The notes: generated from the letters alone by a model not told the origin. 34,000 bases of DNA from Prorocentrum cordatum (GCA_963575745.1 CAUYUJ010016349.1:262902-296901); one strand, 5' to 3'. Shown: positions 11,335 through 19,133, numbered from the stretch's first letter. Numbers and translations: made by a program.

Positions 11335-11580
11335 TCGAGGCTGCAGGGAGGGAGCGCCTGTAGGCTGGGAGCGCCTTTCGGCGCGCCTGTATAGGCGAGG
11401 AGGGAGGGGGCGGCTATAAGCAGGGAGGGGCCTCTAGGCGTGCCCGTAGGCAGGGCAGGGAGGAAGCGTCTGCAGGCTGGGAGTTCCTTTCGGCGCCGAA
11501 GGGGCCTCTAGGCGTGCCCGTAGGCAGGGCAGGGAGGGAGCGCCCGTTGGCGAGGGGAGGGAGGCAGAGCAGCAGGGGGG
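11335..11580 (+). repeat. ~68-bp imperfect tandem repeat
   Basis: GGGGCCTCTAGGCGTGCCCG followed by TAGGCAGGGCAGGGAGG occurs at about 11426 and 11502. GGCTGGGAG..CCTTTCGGCGC occurs at about 11363 and 11476. Together they form three partly overlapping units of a purine-rich repeat. Confidence 0.8.
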
Positions 11581-12195
11581 CGTCGGAGGCAGGCGCGGTG
11601 CTGCTTTGCGGCGCGCGGTTTGAAGTCGGTCTCCGGTCTCCTCCTGGGGCGCCCTCGAGGTCCGGGAAGGGGGAGGGGGGGAGGAAGGGAGAGGAAGGGA
11701 GAGGAAGGGGAGGGCGAGGGGGCAAGAGAGAATGGGGAGAGGAGGGGAGGGAGCAGGAGTGAGGGAGGGAGGGAGGGAGGAGAGCGAGGCAGGACGAGCA
11801 GGGAGTGATGGAGCGAGGAGGTGGCACGGCAGAAGGCATGACATGGGGCGCTATACTGGACACACGTTATGACAATTTTCGCTGGAAGGAAATGTCGGGC
11901 ACATGGATCGAGAGGGAGGACGAGAGAAGAGGAGACGACGAGTGAGGACGAGAGGAGAGGGGAGGGGGGAGAGGCAAAGGGGGGGACATGGGGGGAACGG
12001 AGGGTTTGGCTTGGATTGGGCTGGCCCGAAAGGCGGTCGGAGAAGTTTGCGTGAAGCCCTCGTGGTCGGCCTCTCCCTCGAGCCTCCGAGTCCGGGCCCA
12101 GCACAGGCCCAACGGAACGCCTGCCGACCCAGAACCTGCACTCGCGGGCGAGCGTCGGCCGTCGGGCCGAGCGCTCGGAGCCCGATGTCCTTCCC
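11581..12195. other. Purine-rich low-complexity and unassigned sequence
   Basis: 11660-11830 is dominated by GGGAGGAAGGGAGAGG-type sequence. The rest has no recognised gene. Confidence 0.5.
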
Positions 12196-12355
12196 TCCCC
12201 CTCCTCCTCCTCCTCCTCCTCCCCTCCCCCTCTCCTCCCTCCCTCCTCCTCCCTCCTCCTCCTCCTCCTCCTTCCTCCTCCCTCCTCCCTCCTCCCTCCT
12301 CCCTCCTCCCTCCTCCCTCCTCCCTCCTCCCTCCTCCCTCCTCCCTCCTCCCTGA
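12196..12355 (+). repeat. CTC triplet tract passing into (CTCCCTC)n heptamer array
   Basis: CTC triplets up to ~12270 give way to about ten perfect heptamers (CCTCCCT) from ~12283 to 12353. Seven is not a multiple of three, so every minus-strand frame reads the same heptapeptide, GGGRREE. Such open frames are artefacts. A second heptamer array is at 28803-28945. Confidence 0.92.
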
Positions 12356-12485
12356 GCCAGGCACGGCAACGTCGGGGCAGGCCGGGCGGCGACCCTTCCT
12401 CCCGCAGGGCCGACCGGGGGCGGCAGGGCGAACCCCACGGGAACGGCGGAATCGCGCAGCTCTCTGAGTTCTTGTTCCCCCAAAC

Positions 12486-13624
12486 ATCCTGTGGTGTTGG
12501 GTCTTCGTTTTGAAGAGACAGCGCCCCGCGTTCCTTCCTTCCTTCCTTCCGTCCTTCCTTCCTCTCCTAGCATCTGTGCCTCTGCCTTCCGCATGTCCAC
12601 CATTTCAGGGCACCCCTCACATTGTTCGTGGCCCCACAGAGAGCTCCGCCGAAGGCTCCAGTGGGATGGTTCGCATAGCACAACCGCGCCCAAGTCGGCA
12701 CACCCCTCACACGGTTCGTGGCCCCGTAGGGAGCTCCACCGAAGTCTCCAGTGTGAGGATTCGCATGGCACCACCGCGCCCAAGTCGGCACACTCCTCAC
12801 ACGATTCGTGGCCCCATAAGGAGCTCCACCGAAGGCTCTAACGGGTGGGTTCGCATGGCACCACCGCACCCCATTCGGCACACCCTTCACATGGTTTGTG
12901 GCCCCGTAGAGAGCTCCTCCGAAGGCTCCAGAGGCCAGAGGGAGGGTTCGCATGACACCACCGCGCCCAAATCGGCACACCCCTCACACGGTTTGTGGCC
13001 CCATGTGGAGCTCCACCGAATGCTCCAGTGGGAGTGTTCGCATGGCACCACCGCGCCGAATTCGGCACACCTCTTACACGGTTCGTGGCCTCGTAGGGAG
13101 CTCCACCGAAGGCTCGAGTGGAGGGTTCGCACGGCACCACCGCACTCAATTCGGCACACCCCTCACACGGCTCGTGGCCCCATAGGGAGTTCCACCGAAG
13201 GTTCCAGTGGGAGGGTTCGCATGGCACGACCGCGCCCAATCCGGCACACCCCTCACACGGCTCGGTGCCCGCCCCATGGGGAGCTCCGCCGAAGGCTCCA
13301 GTGGGAGGGTTCGCATAGCACAACCGCGCCCAATCCGGCGCATTTTTTACCACGTTTCGTGGCCCCACAGAGAGCTCCGCCGAAGGCTCCAGTTGGAGGG
13401 TTCGCACGGCACCACCGCGCCGAATTCGGCACACCCCTCACACGGTTCGTGGCCCCGTAGGGAGCTCGACCGAAGGTTCCAGTGGGAGTGTTCGCACGGC
13501 ACCACCGCACCCAATTCGGCACACCCTTCACACAATTCGTGGTCCCATGAGGAGCTTCACCGAAATCGGTACCCACAATGCGGGTCTCGCAGCTGCATGT
13601 TGTTAGATTTTTTGTCAGGCTAAT
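12486..13624 (+). repeat. Array-bearing element, copy 2 (90-bp units with conserved flanks)
   Basis: The left flank at 12486-12535 and the right flank at 13585-13624 match those of copy 1 (8975-10303). The interior holds eleven units. Anchors GCTCC(A/G)CCGAA fall at 12643, 12733, 12823, 12913, 13010, 13100, 13189, 13283, 13374, 13464 and 13554, so the period is 90 bp with few indels. The 13010 unit carries an extra AGGCCAGAG-like insertion. Units resemble those of copy 1 but have drifted together: GGCACCACCGCGCCCAATTC here against GGCGGCGCCGCCCCATTTTG there. Confidence 0.92.
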
Positions 13625-13655
13625 TTCTGTAGTGGCAGCACTGGCTTCATTTTCT

Positions 13656-13835
13656 CCGAGGCGGGGATTTATCCATAACCACCGCCTGGGGGATCGATCT
13701 TCGCGGACGTCCACAGGCGGTGGATATGTGTACATAGTTTTGCCCCCGGAGGCCAAAATTTATCCATATCCACCGCCCGCTGGGGCACCAGGACGTCGGT
13801 TCCCGGGCGGTGGACATGGGTAAATCCCCGCCTCG
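13656..13835. mobile_element. 180-bp MITE-like element with 8-bp target duplication
   Basis: The ends are inverted: CGAGGCGGGGATTTATCC at 13657 and the reverse complement of GGGTAAATCCCCGCCTCG at 13818-13835, one mismatch in 18, with the similarity continuing through CCAT..CCACCGCC for ~31 bp. CATTTTCT flanks the element exactly on both sides (13648-13655 and 13836-13843). The interior consists of two side-by-side palindromes built on CCACCGCC/GGCGGTGG. There is no transposase. An 8-bp duplication is typical of hAT and some other DNA transposons, so a non-autonomous DNA element is the natural reading. Confidence 0.88.
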
Positions 13836-13982
13836 CATTTTCTGCGCCTGAGCTGCTCGGTTCCCCCCTTCCCCAGGGCTTGCCCGCTGCAGTGTAATGG
13901 CGCAGGCTCTGCGTGCGTTCCCCTGTCAGGGCCGACAACCCTGCCAGGGGAGAGACGGAGGTGGGACTGGAGGGAGGGAGGG

Positions 13983-14003
13983 AGGAGGAGGAGGAGGAGG
14001 AGG
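13983..14003 (+). repeat. Short (GGA)n tract
   Basis: About seven GGA triplets next to GGGAGGGAGG. Confidence 0.85.
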
Positions 14004-14011
14004 TGGGTTAT

Positions 14012-14190
14012 GATGTTCCAACCGACTTTAACTCCCACCACCAGAAAGGATTTCGAGCACCAAAAAACAGCGCCATTTGAAGGTTTTCACGTGTCGGGCC
14101 CTGGGAGGCGGTATACTCCTTTGACATTGTTCTGACATTGTCCTGGGTACTCGAAATCATTTCTGGGATGTGGTCCTTCGGTGCGATGGG
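14012..14190 (+). mobile_element. Inverted-repeat dispersed element, copy A
   Basis: CCAGAAAGGATTTCGAGCAC at 14041 is the imperfect reverse complement of GTACTCGAAATCATTTCTGG, which ends at 14166. The 126-bp interior has GGTTTTCACGTGTCGGGCCC. Copy B at 17385-17570 matches along the same length. Homology extends beyond the inverted repeats on both sides (TATGATGTTCCAAC on the left, GATGTGGTCCTT on the right), so the repeats are subterminal. Confidence 0.82.
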
Positions 14191-14529
14191 GACTACAGAA
14201 GACTGGAGGGAGGGAGGGGGGAGAAGGACGAGGGCAGGGCAGGGAAGGGCGAGGAGGAGTGGGCGCAGTCCCTGCCAAGAGCACGACGCACCACGAACTG
14301 TGGCCCTGCCGTGCCGGGGCGATGGGATCAGGGGGACACCCTCGAGCCAGAGTTCGGATGCGCCGGATTGGGGGGCCAGGAAAAGGAAGGGTGCGCATCA
14401 CGGCCTCAGGAGCCAGGGGATGTGTTGACAGCAAAGGTGCGATCGCCAGACCATGACCACAAGCGTAAGCTTGTGCGGCAGTTGCACGGAGTGGAGGCGG
14501 TCCTTCTTCGCAAGGGGGATCTCAGCTAG
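14170..14529 (+). CDS. Candidate exon of unknown function
   Basis: A 119-codon open frame with no ATG at the start. The first half is purine-rich and glycine/glutamate-biased. The last ~35 residues (DVLTAKVRSPDHDHKRKLVR, then QLHGVEAVLLRKGDLS and a stop) have a natural composition. I recognise no family. It begins inside the right end of repeat copy A, which weakens the case for a gene. Confidence 0.18.
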   Translation: MVLRCDGDYRRLEGGRGEKDEGRAGKGEEEWAQSLPRARRTTNCGPAVPGRWDQGDTLEPEFGCAGLGGQEKEGCASRPQEPGDVLTAKVRSPDHDHKRKLVRQLHGVEAVLLRKGDLS

Positions 14530-14664
14530 ACACCTTGGTGAACTGTACGATCACGGTTTGTCAACCTCTCCACTGCGCACCACATATTGTTTTGGTGGGT
14601 TTGCTCTCGTCTTCCTCCTCCTTCTCATCCTGCTTGGCGCATGCCCTTCTCATGAGCTCAGCTG

Positions 14665-14830
14665 ACCTGATGCGCCCGTCTTGCTTTGAAGCGCAACACG
14701 TACTGTGCTCAAGACGTCCGTGTCAATACGTTGCGTACGACGCCAGGCGTACGTGTTCAGTCTACGTGTTGAGCTCCGCATCCGTACGCTAAGCGTCGCG
14801 TGCGGCGTACCAGGGCAGCTAAGCTTACAG
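14665..14830 (+). repeat. Dispersed repeat P, copy 1
   Basis: Shares with 32695-32890 the blocks CGCCCGT, GAAGCGCAAC.CGTAC (GAAACGCAACGCGTAC there), GTCCGTG.CAATACGTTG, CGTACGT.TTCAGTCTACGT and GTTGAGCTCCG.ATCC, then CTGAAGAAGG. Both copies have the same orientation. No coding role is evident. Confidence 0.7.
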
Positions 14831-15024
14831 TCGGGGTCCTGAAGAAGGAACCCTTTTCGTTGGGGATGGGGCTCCGTGTTTCTTGATTGTTTTACAGTTT
14901 GGCTTGGATTTTCTTGAGGTTTTCGATGGGAAATCCAAGCTTAACTTTTGGGATCAAGGGGCCTCGTTCCTTATTTAAGGTTCCTTAGGTCAACGCCCCG
15001 ACAGTACCAGGGCAGCTAAGCTTA
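14807..15024 (+). repeat. 21-bp direct repeats around a 176-bp AT-richer insert
   Basis: GTACCAGGGCAGCTAAGCTT plus A occurs at 14807-14827 and 15004-15024. The enclosed 14828-15003 starts CAGTCGGGG and ends CCCCGACA, giving a 7-bp terminal inversion. It also contains a perfect 10-bp hairpin, GCTTGGATTT with AAATCCAAGC, at about 14902-14943. It may be an insertion with an unusually long target duplication, or a duplication-derived structure. Confidence 0.75.
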
Positions 15025-15093
15025 TGCGGAGGAGAGCGAGGATGAGATGAGGGGGAGGGCCCCAAGCCGTCCTCCCTCGGCGCCTGCTCTGCT

Positions 15094-15608
15094 GTGCCCG
15101 TGGGCGGCTGGCTGCACGTCCGTCGCCTCGGCAGCGCGGCAGCGCCGCGCACCTCCGCGGGGTCACAGGCTCTTGACGTCGCGCGGACGTGTGCCCCTTT
15201 GTTCTCGGCCAGGACCATCGAGGAGGACCTTGATCATCTTGGGGTTAAGTTGGGCCTGTCCCCCTACGGGGGGATTTCCGACGAAAATATAAAAAAAACA
15301 GCCCCCAAAATAATCAACAACAGGCAAAAAATAGTCCAGGGACAATCCTTTTTTGTATTTTTGATATTTTTGGTGTATTTTTGGTGTATTTCTCATTTTT
15401 CGTCGAAAATCCCCTGTAGGGGGACACGCCCGACATAATCTTGGGGGGAAAGCGCGTACGACGTCGAAGCATGCGCGTGGAACGGAAGGCCGAGCGGTGG
15501 CAAGTCCTGCAGTCCCAGAGATCCGGCGTCGTGTGTTTCTCAATGCGGCGTCCCCGGAAGTCTCGACCCATTCCCGAGGACGGGTTTTTCATCATGAGTC
15601 GTGTTTGA
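15094..15608 (+). CDS. Candidate exons interrupted by an inverted-repeat element
   Basis: A frame reading ...ARTIEEDLDHLG leads into the element at 15245-15438. A GT at 15244-15245 (GGG|GTTAAGT) resembles a splice donor, and an AG at 15418-15419 (CCCTGTAG|G) could be an acceptor. Removing 15244-15419 gives ...DLDHLG followed by GDTPDIILGGKRVRRRSMRV, ERKAERWQVLQS, and on to FFIMSRV and a stop at 15606-15608. Read through without splicing, the frame stops at the right end of the element (15436-15438) after a hydrophobic stretch. I recognise no domain, and splicing is inference. The last ~60 bases of this frame overlap a family H copy, which argues for caution. Confidence 0.25.
15245..15438. mobile_element. 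194-bp inverted-repeat element with 8-bp target duplication (possible introner)
   Basis: The left end TTAAGTTGGGCCTGTCCCCC is matched by the reverse complement of the right end, TTATGTCGGGCGTGTCCCCC. The pairing continues through TAC.GGGG.ATTT.CGACGAAAA, about 45 bp in all with few mismatches. TCTTGGGG flanks the element exactly (15237-15244 and 15439-15446). The interior is AT-rich, with poly-A and poly-T runs unlike the surrounding DNA. No transposase is present. This is a clear non-autonomous DNA-transposon structure. Confidence 0.9.
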
Positions 15609-15645
15609 CGGTCCTGGGGCCCGGCAAGGGCCCCTAGAGGCTGCA
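15548..15645 (-). repeat. Dispersed family H copy, reverse orientation
   Basis: GGAAGTCTCGACCCATTCCC, GGGTTTTTCATCATGAGTCG, TTTGACGGTCCTGGGGCCCG and CAAGGGCCCCTAGAGGCTGC match 1490-1595, and match 29050-29160 in the opposite orientation. Just upstream, GATCCGGCGTCGTG is the inverted form of the CACGACGTCGGATC seen near 29177. Confidence 0.78.
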
Positions 15646-15687
15646 AATTGCGAAAACCTCCGTCTTGATTTGTTCAATGCTCGGCCA

Positions 15688-15832
15688 CGCGCAGAGGGGG
15701 GTAGGGAGAGGGGGGAAGGCTTCTTAAAAGTACCCCTGCTTCTAGAAGTCTGTAGATGTAAGGCTGGCGCCTCCTCAGAAGCAGCCTCCTTCTAAGAAGC
15801 CTTCCCCCCTCCCCCATACCCCCCTCTGCGCG
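15688..15832. mobile_element. 145-bp foldback element with ~43-bp inverted ends
   Basis: The left arm CGCGCAGAGGGGGGTAGGGA through GGCTTCTTAAAAG pairs with the right arm CTTCTAAGAAGCCTTCCCCC through ACCCCCCTCTGCGCG at nearly every position. CCA stands immediately outside each end (15685-15687 and 15833-15835), a possible 3-bp target duplication. The interior contains CTTCTAGAAG, itself palindromic. No protein is encoded. It lies within 250 bp of the other inverted-repeat element. Confidence 0.85.
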
Positions 15833-16022
15833 CCACCAACATACGTTGGATCTCTGAGGTTGCTGAAGGCCTCCCCGTCCTCGGCACGCCTCGCATCGCC
15901 CTCGCAGGGCCAGATCCCGGCCGGCGAAGTCTTGGGCCCCGCATGGATGCCCTCGCGTCCTGGGGAGGGGGGGCGTGGGCGGCTTGCCTCGCTGCCTGCT
16001 CGGACGAGCAGGCTGAGGGGGA

Positions 16023-16172
16023 GGGGGAGGAGAAGGAGGAGGAGGAGGAGGAGGAGGAGGAGGAGGAGCAGGAGGAGGAGGAGGAGGAGGAGGAGCAGGA
16101 AGGAGGAGGAGGAGGAGGAGGAGGAGGAGGAGGGAGGAGGAGGAGGAGGAGGAGGAGGAGGAGGAGGCCCCC
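16023..16172 (+). repeat. (GAG)n microsatellite, 150 bp
   Basis: Nearly pure GAG triplets with scattered CAG and GGA interruptions. They read polyglutamate, polyarginine or polyglycine on the + strand. Confidence 0.96.
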
Positions 16173-16329
16173 ACCCCCAGGATGGGGCTGAGGTTTTGCC
16201 CGCCTGACTGTCTGGCCCTCCGGACTTTTTGCAAAGACCTCACGGCCAGTCCCGCCGACCCTGAAGGGAGACGACGACGACAAAGGCGGCGGCGGCGGCG
16301 ATGACGACGACGTTGACGTGGACCAAAGT
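16173..16329. other. Spacer with short GAC/GGC triplet run
   Basis: GACGACGACGACAAAGGCGG and GCGGCGGCGATGACGACGAC lie at 16269-16316. The flank CCCGCCGACCCTGAAGG.GA at about 16251 also occurs at 2386 (GCCGCCGACCCTGAAGGGGG) before another triplet run, so this is a small shared repeat. Confidence 0.6.
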
Positions 16330-16935
16330 CCTCAGGAACGCTTCTTGGGGTCTCTTCGGACGGCTCTCGAGGGCCCCTGGGGAGGAATTTTGGGAGCCTC
16401 TTGGGAACCTTCTTGGGAGCCTCTTGGAAGCCTCTTGGAGAGCCTCTTGGGGGCCTCAAGGGGCCTTTGGGGGCTTCTTGGGGGCGTCTTGGAAGCCTTC
16501 TAGGGGAAGGCTCGAAATGTCGTTCGTTTCCCCCGTCTGGGCACGCTCTTGGAGCCGTCTGTGGGGCCTCTTGGGTCGTCTTGCAGGCGTTTTGGGCTGT
16601 CTCGGGGTCCTCTTGGGCTGTTTTGGGGCCCTCTTGGAGGACTTTGGGCCGTCTTAGGGGCGATCTTGGAGGCCTCTTGCGCTGTCTTGGAGCGGCGGGA
16701 AGTGGAAGAGGCGATAACGCCCAAATGTTTGAGATTTCTGAGGGACATGTATGAATGTTCCCTTTCGGGGCCTTCTTGCGAAAGCTCCTGGAGGCCTCTC
16801 GGGGCGCATTGCAGGCCTCATGGGCCGTCTGGAGGCCGTCAAGGCGTCTTGGACAGATCGTTCGGCGATTCGGGGCCCTCTTGGACTGGCTTGGAGGTCT
16901 CTTCGTTGACTCTTGGCACGACCTGGCGCTTTTTG
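16330..16935 (+). repeat. CTTGGGGGCCT degenerate repeat block 4 (longest)
   Basis: About 600 bp of imperfect units such as GGGAGCCTCTTGGGAGCCTC and GGGGCCTCTTGGGTCGTCTT. GGAAGGCTCGAAATGTCGTT followed by CGTTTCCCCC at 16505-16535 matches 1858-1895 in block 1. The minus strand is open for 447 codons across this block and the GAG tract (15674-17017) and reads PRRPQEAPK-like periodic sequence with no ATG at its start. I treat that as a repeat translation. Confidence 0.8.
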
Positions 16936-17384
16936 GGGACCCGGGACCCCGAAGGGGAGTCGTATCTGAGTTGCGACCCCCCCCCAGGGGGGCTTCCCTT
17001 CGACTCGATGACGGCACTGTTCTATGTGTCTCTCGCTAACAAGCTTGAGGAGCAGGGTGCTGGGATCGGGGACGACAGAGACGACGACTGACGGAGACGA
17101 CGACTCGAACAGACAAGCCACTCACATACGCCGACAGGGTCGGCGAATTTGTTTTGTTTCGCATCTTTGCCATAGGTGGCTCTGACGCCTTCGGCTTCTT
17201 CATTCATTCATGCAGTCTCGCCCTTTGGTGCGGCCCACTTCCGAGTTCCCTCCAACATAGCCGGCCCGCCTGACTGTGATTAATTGTTGCGGCGATATAC
17301 TTAGGAGTTATGCCTTGTGTCGGCTCAGGAGTTATGCCTTGTGTGATTTCTCTCCCAGCGTCAACTTCCATCCTATGCCACCAC
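16936..17384. other. Unassigned sequence with a short direct repeat
   Basis: AGGAGTTATGCCTTGTGT is present at about 17304 and again at 17330. Otherwise I see no feature. Confidence 0.45.
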
Positions 17385-17570
17385 AGCACTATGATGTCCC
17401 AACTTAATGTAGCCTTGACTACCAGAAATAATTTCGAGCACCAGGAAGGTACCGAAACTGGAAGGTTTTCACGCGTCGGGCCCTGGGATGCGATGCTCGT
17501 TCGACACTGTCTCGATATTTTCTGGGTGCTCGAAATCAGTTCTGGCATGTGGCCCTTAGGTTCGATGGGC
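17385..17570 (+). mobile_element. Inverted-repeat dispersed element, copy B
   Basis: CCAGAAATAATTTCGAGCAC at 17422 pairs with GTGCTCGAAATCAGTTCTGG, which ends at 17545, bounding 124 bp. GGTTTTCACGCGTCGGGCCC in the interior matches copy A (14012-14190). Homology again extends outward on both sides. Confidence 0.82.
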
Positions 17571-17815
17571 GAAACATAGCCTCAGCAATCCGGAGCACAC
17601 ATCATTCATCTCCAGCCTTTTCGACGTGCCATGCGTTCCGATGGGCGTCTCGGTTTCTGAACGTTCCCGTCGTTTTTGTGTTGTCTTGAGACCGATCGTT
17701 TTGAAAGGCTTCGCTGAACATCGTTGCCCACAGCCGCGGTGGTTTGCCCAAGACCATCCTTTGATCTCCCTCCTTCAACCTCGGTGCCCCACCCTTTTTT
17801 CCGTTATCCCTCTAT
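17571..17815. other. Unassigned sequence
   Basis: A + strand frame opens near 17626 and continues through the CT tract and the 51-bp array to 18684 (352 codons, no ATG-proximal domain recognised). The repeats are enough to explain it. Confidence 0.4.
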
Positions 17816-17886
17816 CTCTCTGTCTCTGTCTCTTCTCTCTCTCTCTCTGTCTCTCTCTCTCTCTGTCTCTCTCTCTCTCTCGTCCT
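17816..17886 (+). repeat. (CT)n/(GTCTCT)n tract
   Basis: CTCTCTCTGTCTCTCTCTCT-type microsatellite. Confidence 0.92.
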
Positions 17887-17912
17887 CCTCCTTCTCCCGT
17901 TCCTCCTCCTCC

Positions 17913-18410
17913 TGGGGGCTTAGAAAACTTGGCCAGGCGTTGGTTTTTCTGGTTTTTCTGGTCTGGGAGCTCAGAAAACCTGGCCAGGCGTTCGTTTTTC
18001 TGGTTTTTCTGGTTTGGGAGCTCACAAAACCTGGCCAGGCGTTGGTTTTTTCTGGTTTTTTCTGGTCTGGGAGCCCACAAAACCTGGCCAGGCGTTGGTT
18101 TTTCTGGTTTTTCTGGTCTGGGGGCTCAGAAAACGTGGCCAGGCGTTGGTTTTTTTAGTTTTTCTGGTCAGGGAGCCCACAAAACATGGCCTGGAGGTTG
18201 GGGGCTTGCGAACTACTGCCGTCAGACCAGAAAAACCAGAAAAACCAACGCCTGGCCAGGTTTTCTGAGCCCTCAGACCAGAAAAACCAGAAAAACCAAC
18301 GCCTGGCCAGGTTTTGTGGGCTCCCAGACGAGAAAAAAACAGAAAAAACCAACGCCTGGCCAGGTTTTGTGGGCTCCCAGACCAGAAAAAAAACGCTTGG
18401 CCAGGTTAGC
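17913..18410. repeat. Inverted array of 51-bp tandem repeats (giant hairpin)
   Basis: On the left, GGCCAGGCGTT recurs at 17931, 17982, 18033, 18086 and 18137 (51-53 bp apart), with a degenerate last unit at 18188. After ~35 bp of spacer (about 18188-18222) the same unit runs in reverse complement for three to four copies to ~18406. The unit reads CCTGGCCAGGCGTTGGTTTT then TCTGGTTTTTCTGGTCTGGG then AGCTCAGAAAA, and opens with the palindrome CCTGGCCAGG. The two arms could pair over more than 150 bp. 51 bp is 17 codons, so one frame stays open across both arms. Confidence 0.95.
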
Positions 18411-18747
18411 GGGAGCTTGCAGGCGAGGGCGGGGCGAGGACAATCCTGGCGAGGAAGGGGCGAGGAAGCGGCGAGGAGAGACAGACAACTCGAAGGTTCA
18501 TCTCAGAACCCGCCAAAAGGTAGATCTTCGGGGGGTGCGACCATGTAGTTCACACCGTGCCCTGTTCCAGTCATCCCTCCTCCTCCTCCCGTCTTCCTCG
18601 TTATCTTCCTTCCCCTCCGTTGTCCCCCTTCCTCATTTGTCCCACTTGCGTCGTGTGCCCGTGGTGAATGTGAAGCACAGATGAAGCGCAGCTATTGCAC
18701 GGAGTATTTTAAGTTACCACCGCCCCCAAACTACAGTTGACGGGAGA
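18411..18747. other. Unassigned sequence with GCGAGGA-rich start
   Basis: 18420-18480 has short GGCGAGGA repeats. The remainder shows no recognised feature. Confidence 0.45.
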
Positions 18748-18995
18748 GAAGGCGGGGCGTAACGCTCCAGATAACATAGGGGCGAAATGCTCCAGCCAGG
18801 TGCGGGGCGAAATGCTCCAGGGGGCGGAATGCTCCACATCACGTAAGGGCGAAATGCTCCAGCCAGATACGGGGCGAAATGCTCCAAGGGGCGTAATGCT
18901 CCAGATCACGTAGGGGCGAAATGCTCCAGATCACGTGGGGGCGAGATGCTCCAGCCAGATACGGGGCGAAATGCTCCAGGGGGGCGTAAAGCTCA
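18748..18995 (+). repeat. GGGGCGAAATGCTCCAG repeat with higher-order pattern
   Basis: Ten copies of GGCG(A/T)AATGCTCC(A/G) at 18-27 bp spacing. Linkers alternate among CCAGATACGGGG, AGGGG and GATCACGTAGGGG, giving a recurring three-unit block of about 67 bp. The minus strand reads a WSISPR.WLEHFAP-like periodic peptide, which follows from the repeat. Confidence 0.9.
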
Positions 18996-19133
18996 CACCA
19001 GTCGGAAGCGAAACAATCCCAGGCAAACAACAGACGAACTGCTCCAGAGGAGCGCAGCACGACTGTTTGATCCTTATCCTGGTCCTCCTCCGCTTCCGCG
19101 GTTCGTCCCTCTGCCCTGCTCCGCCCCCTCTTC

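Noticed and set aside
11851-12783. 310-codon minus-strand ORF as a gene
   Set aside because: Its middle is the heptamer array and its N-terminal part is the 90-bp array, so repeats account for the open frame.
15674-17017. 447-codon minus-strand frame with PRRPQEAPK-like periodicity and a proline/leucine run
   Set aside because: It consists of the antisense of the CTTGGGGGCC block and the GAG tract, with no ATG at its start and no recognisable domain.
17913-18410. CRISPR or bacterial attachment site from the 51-bp repeats
   Set aside because: Units abut directly, the second half is inverted, and no cas or integrase gene is present.
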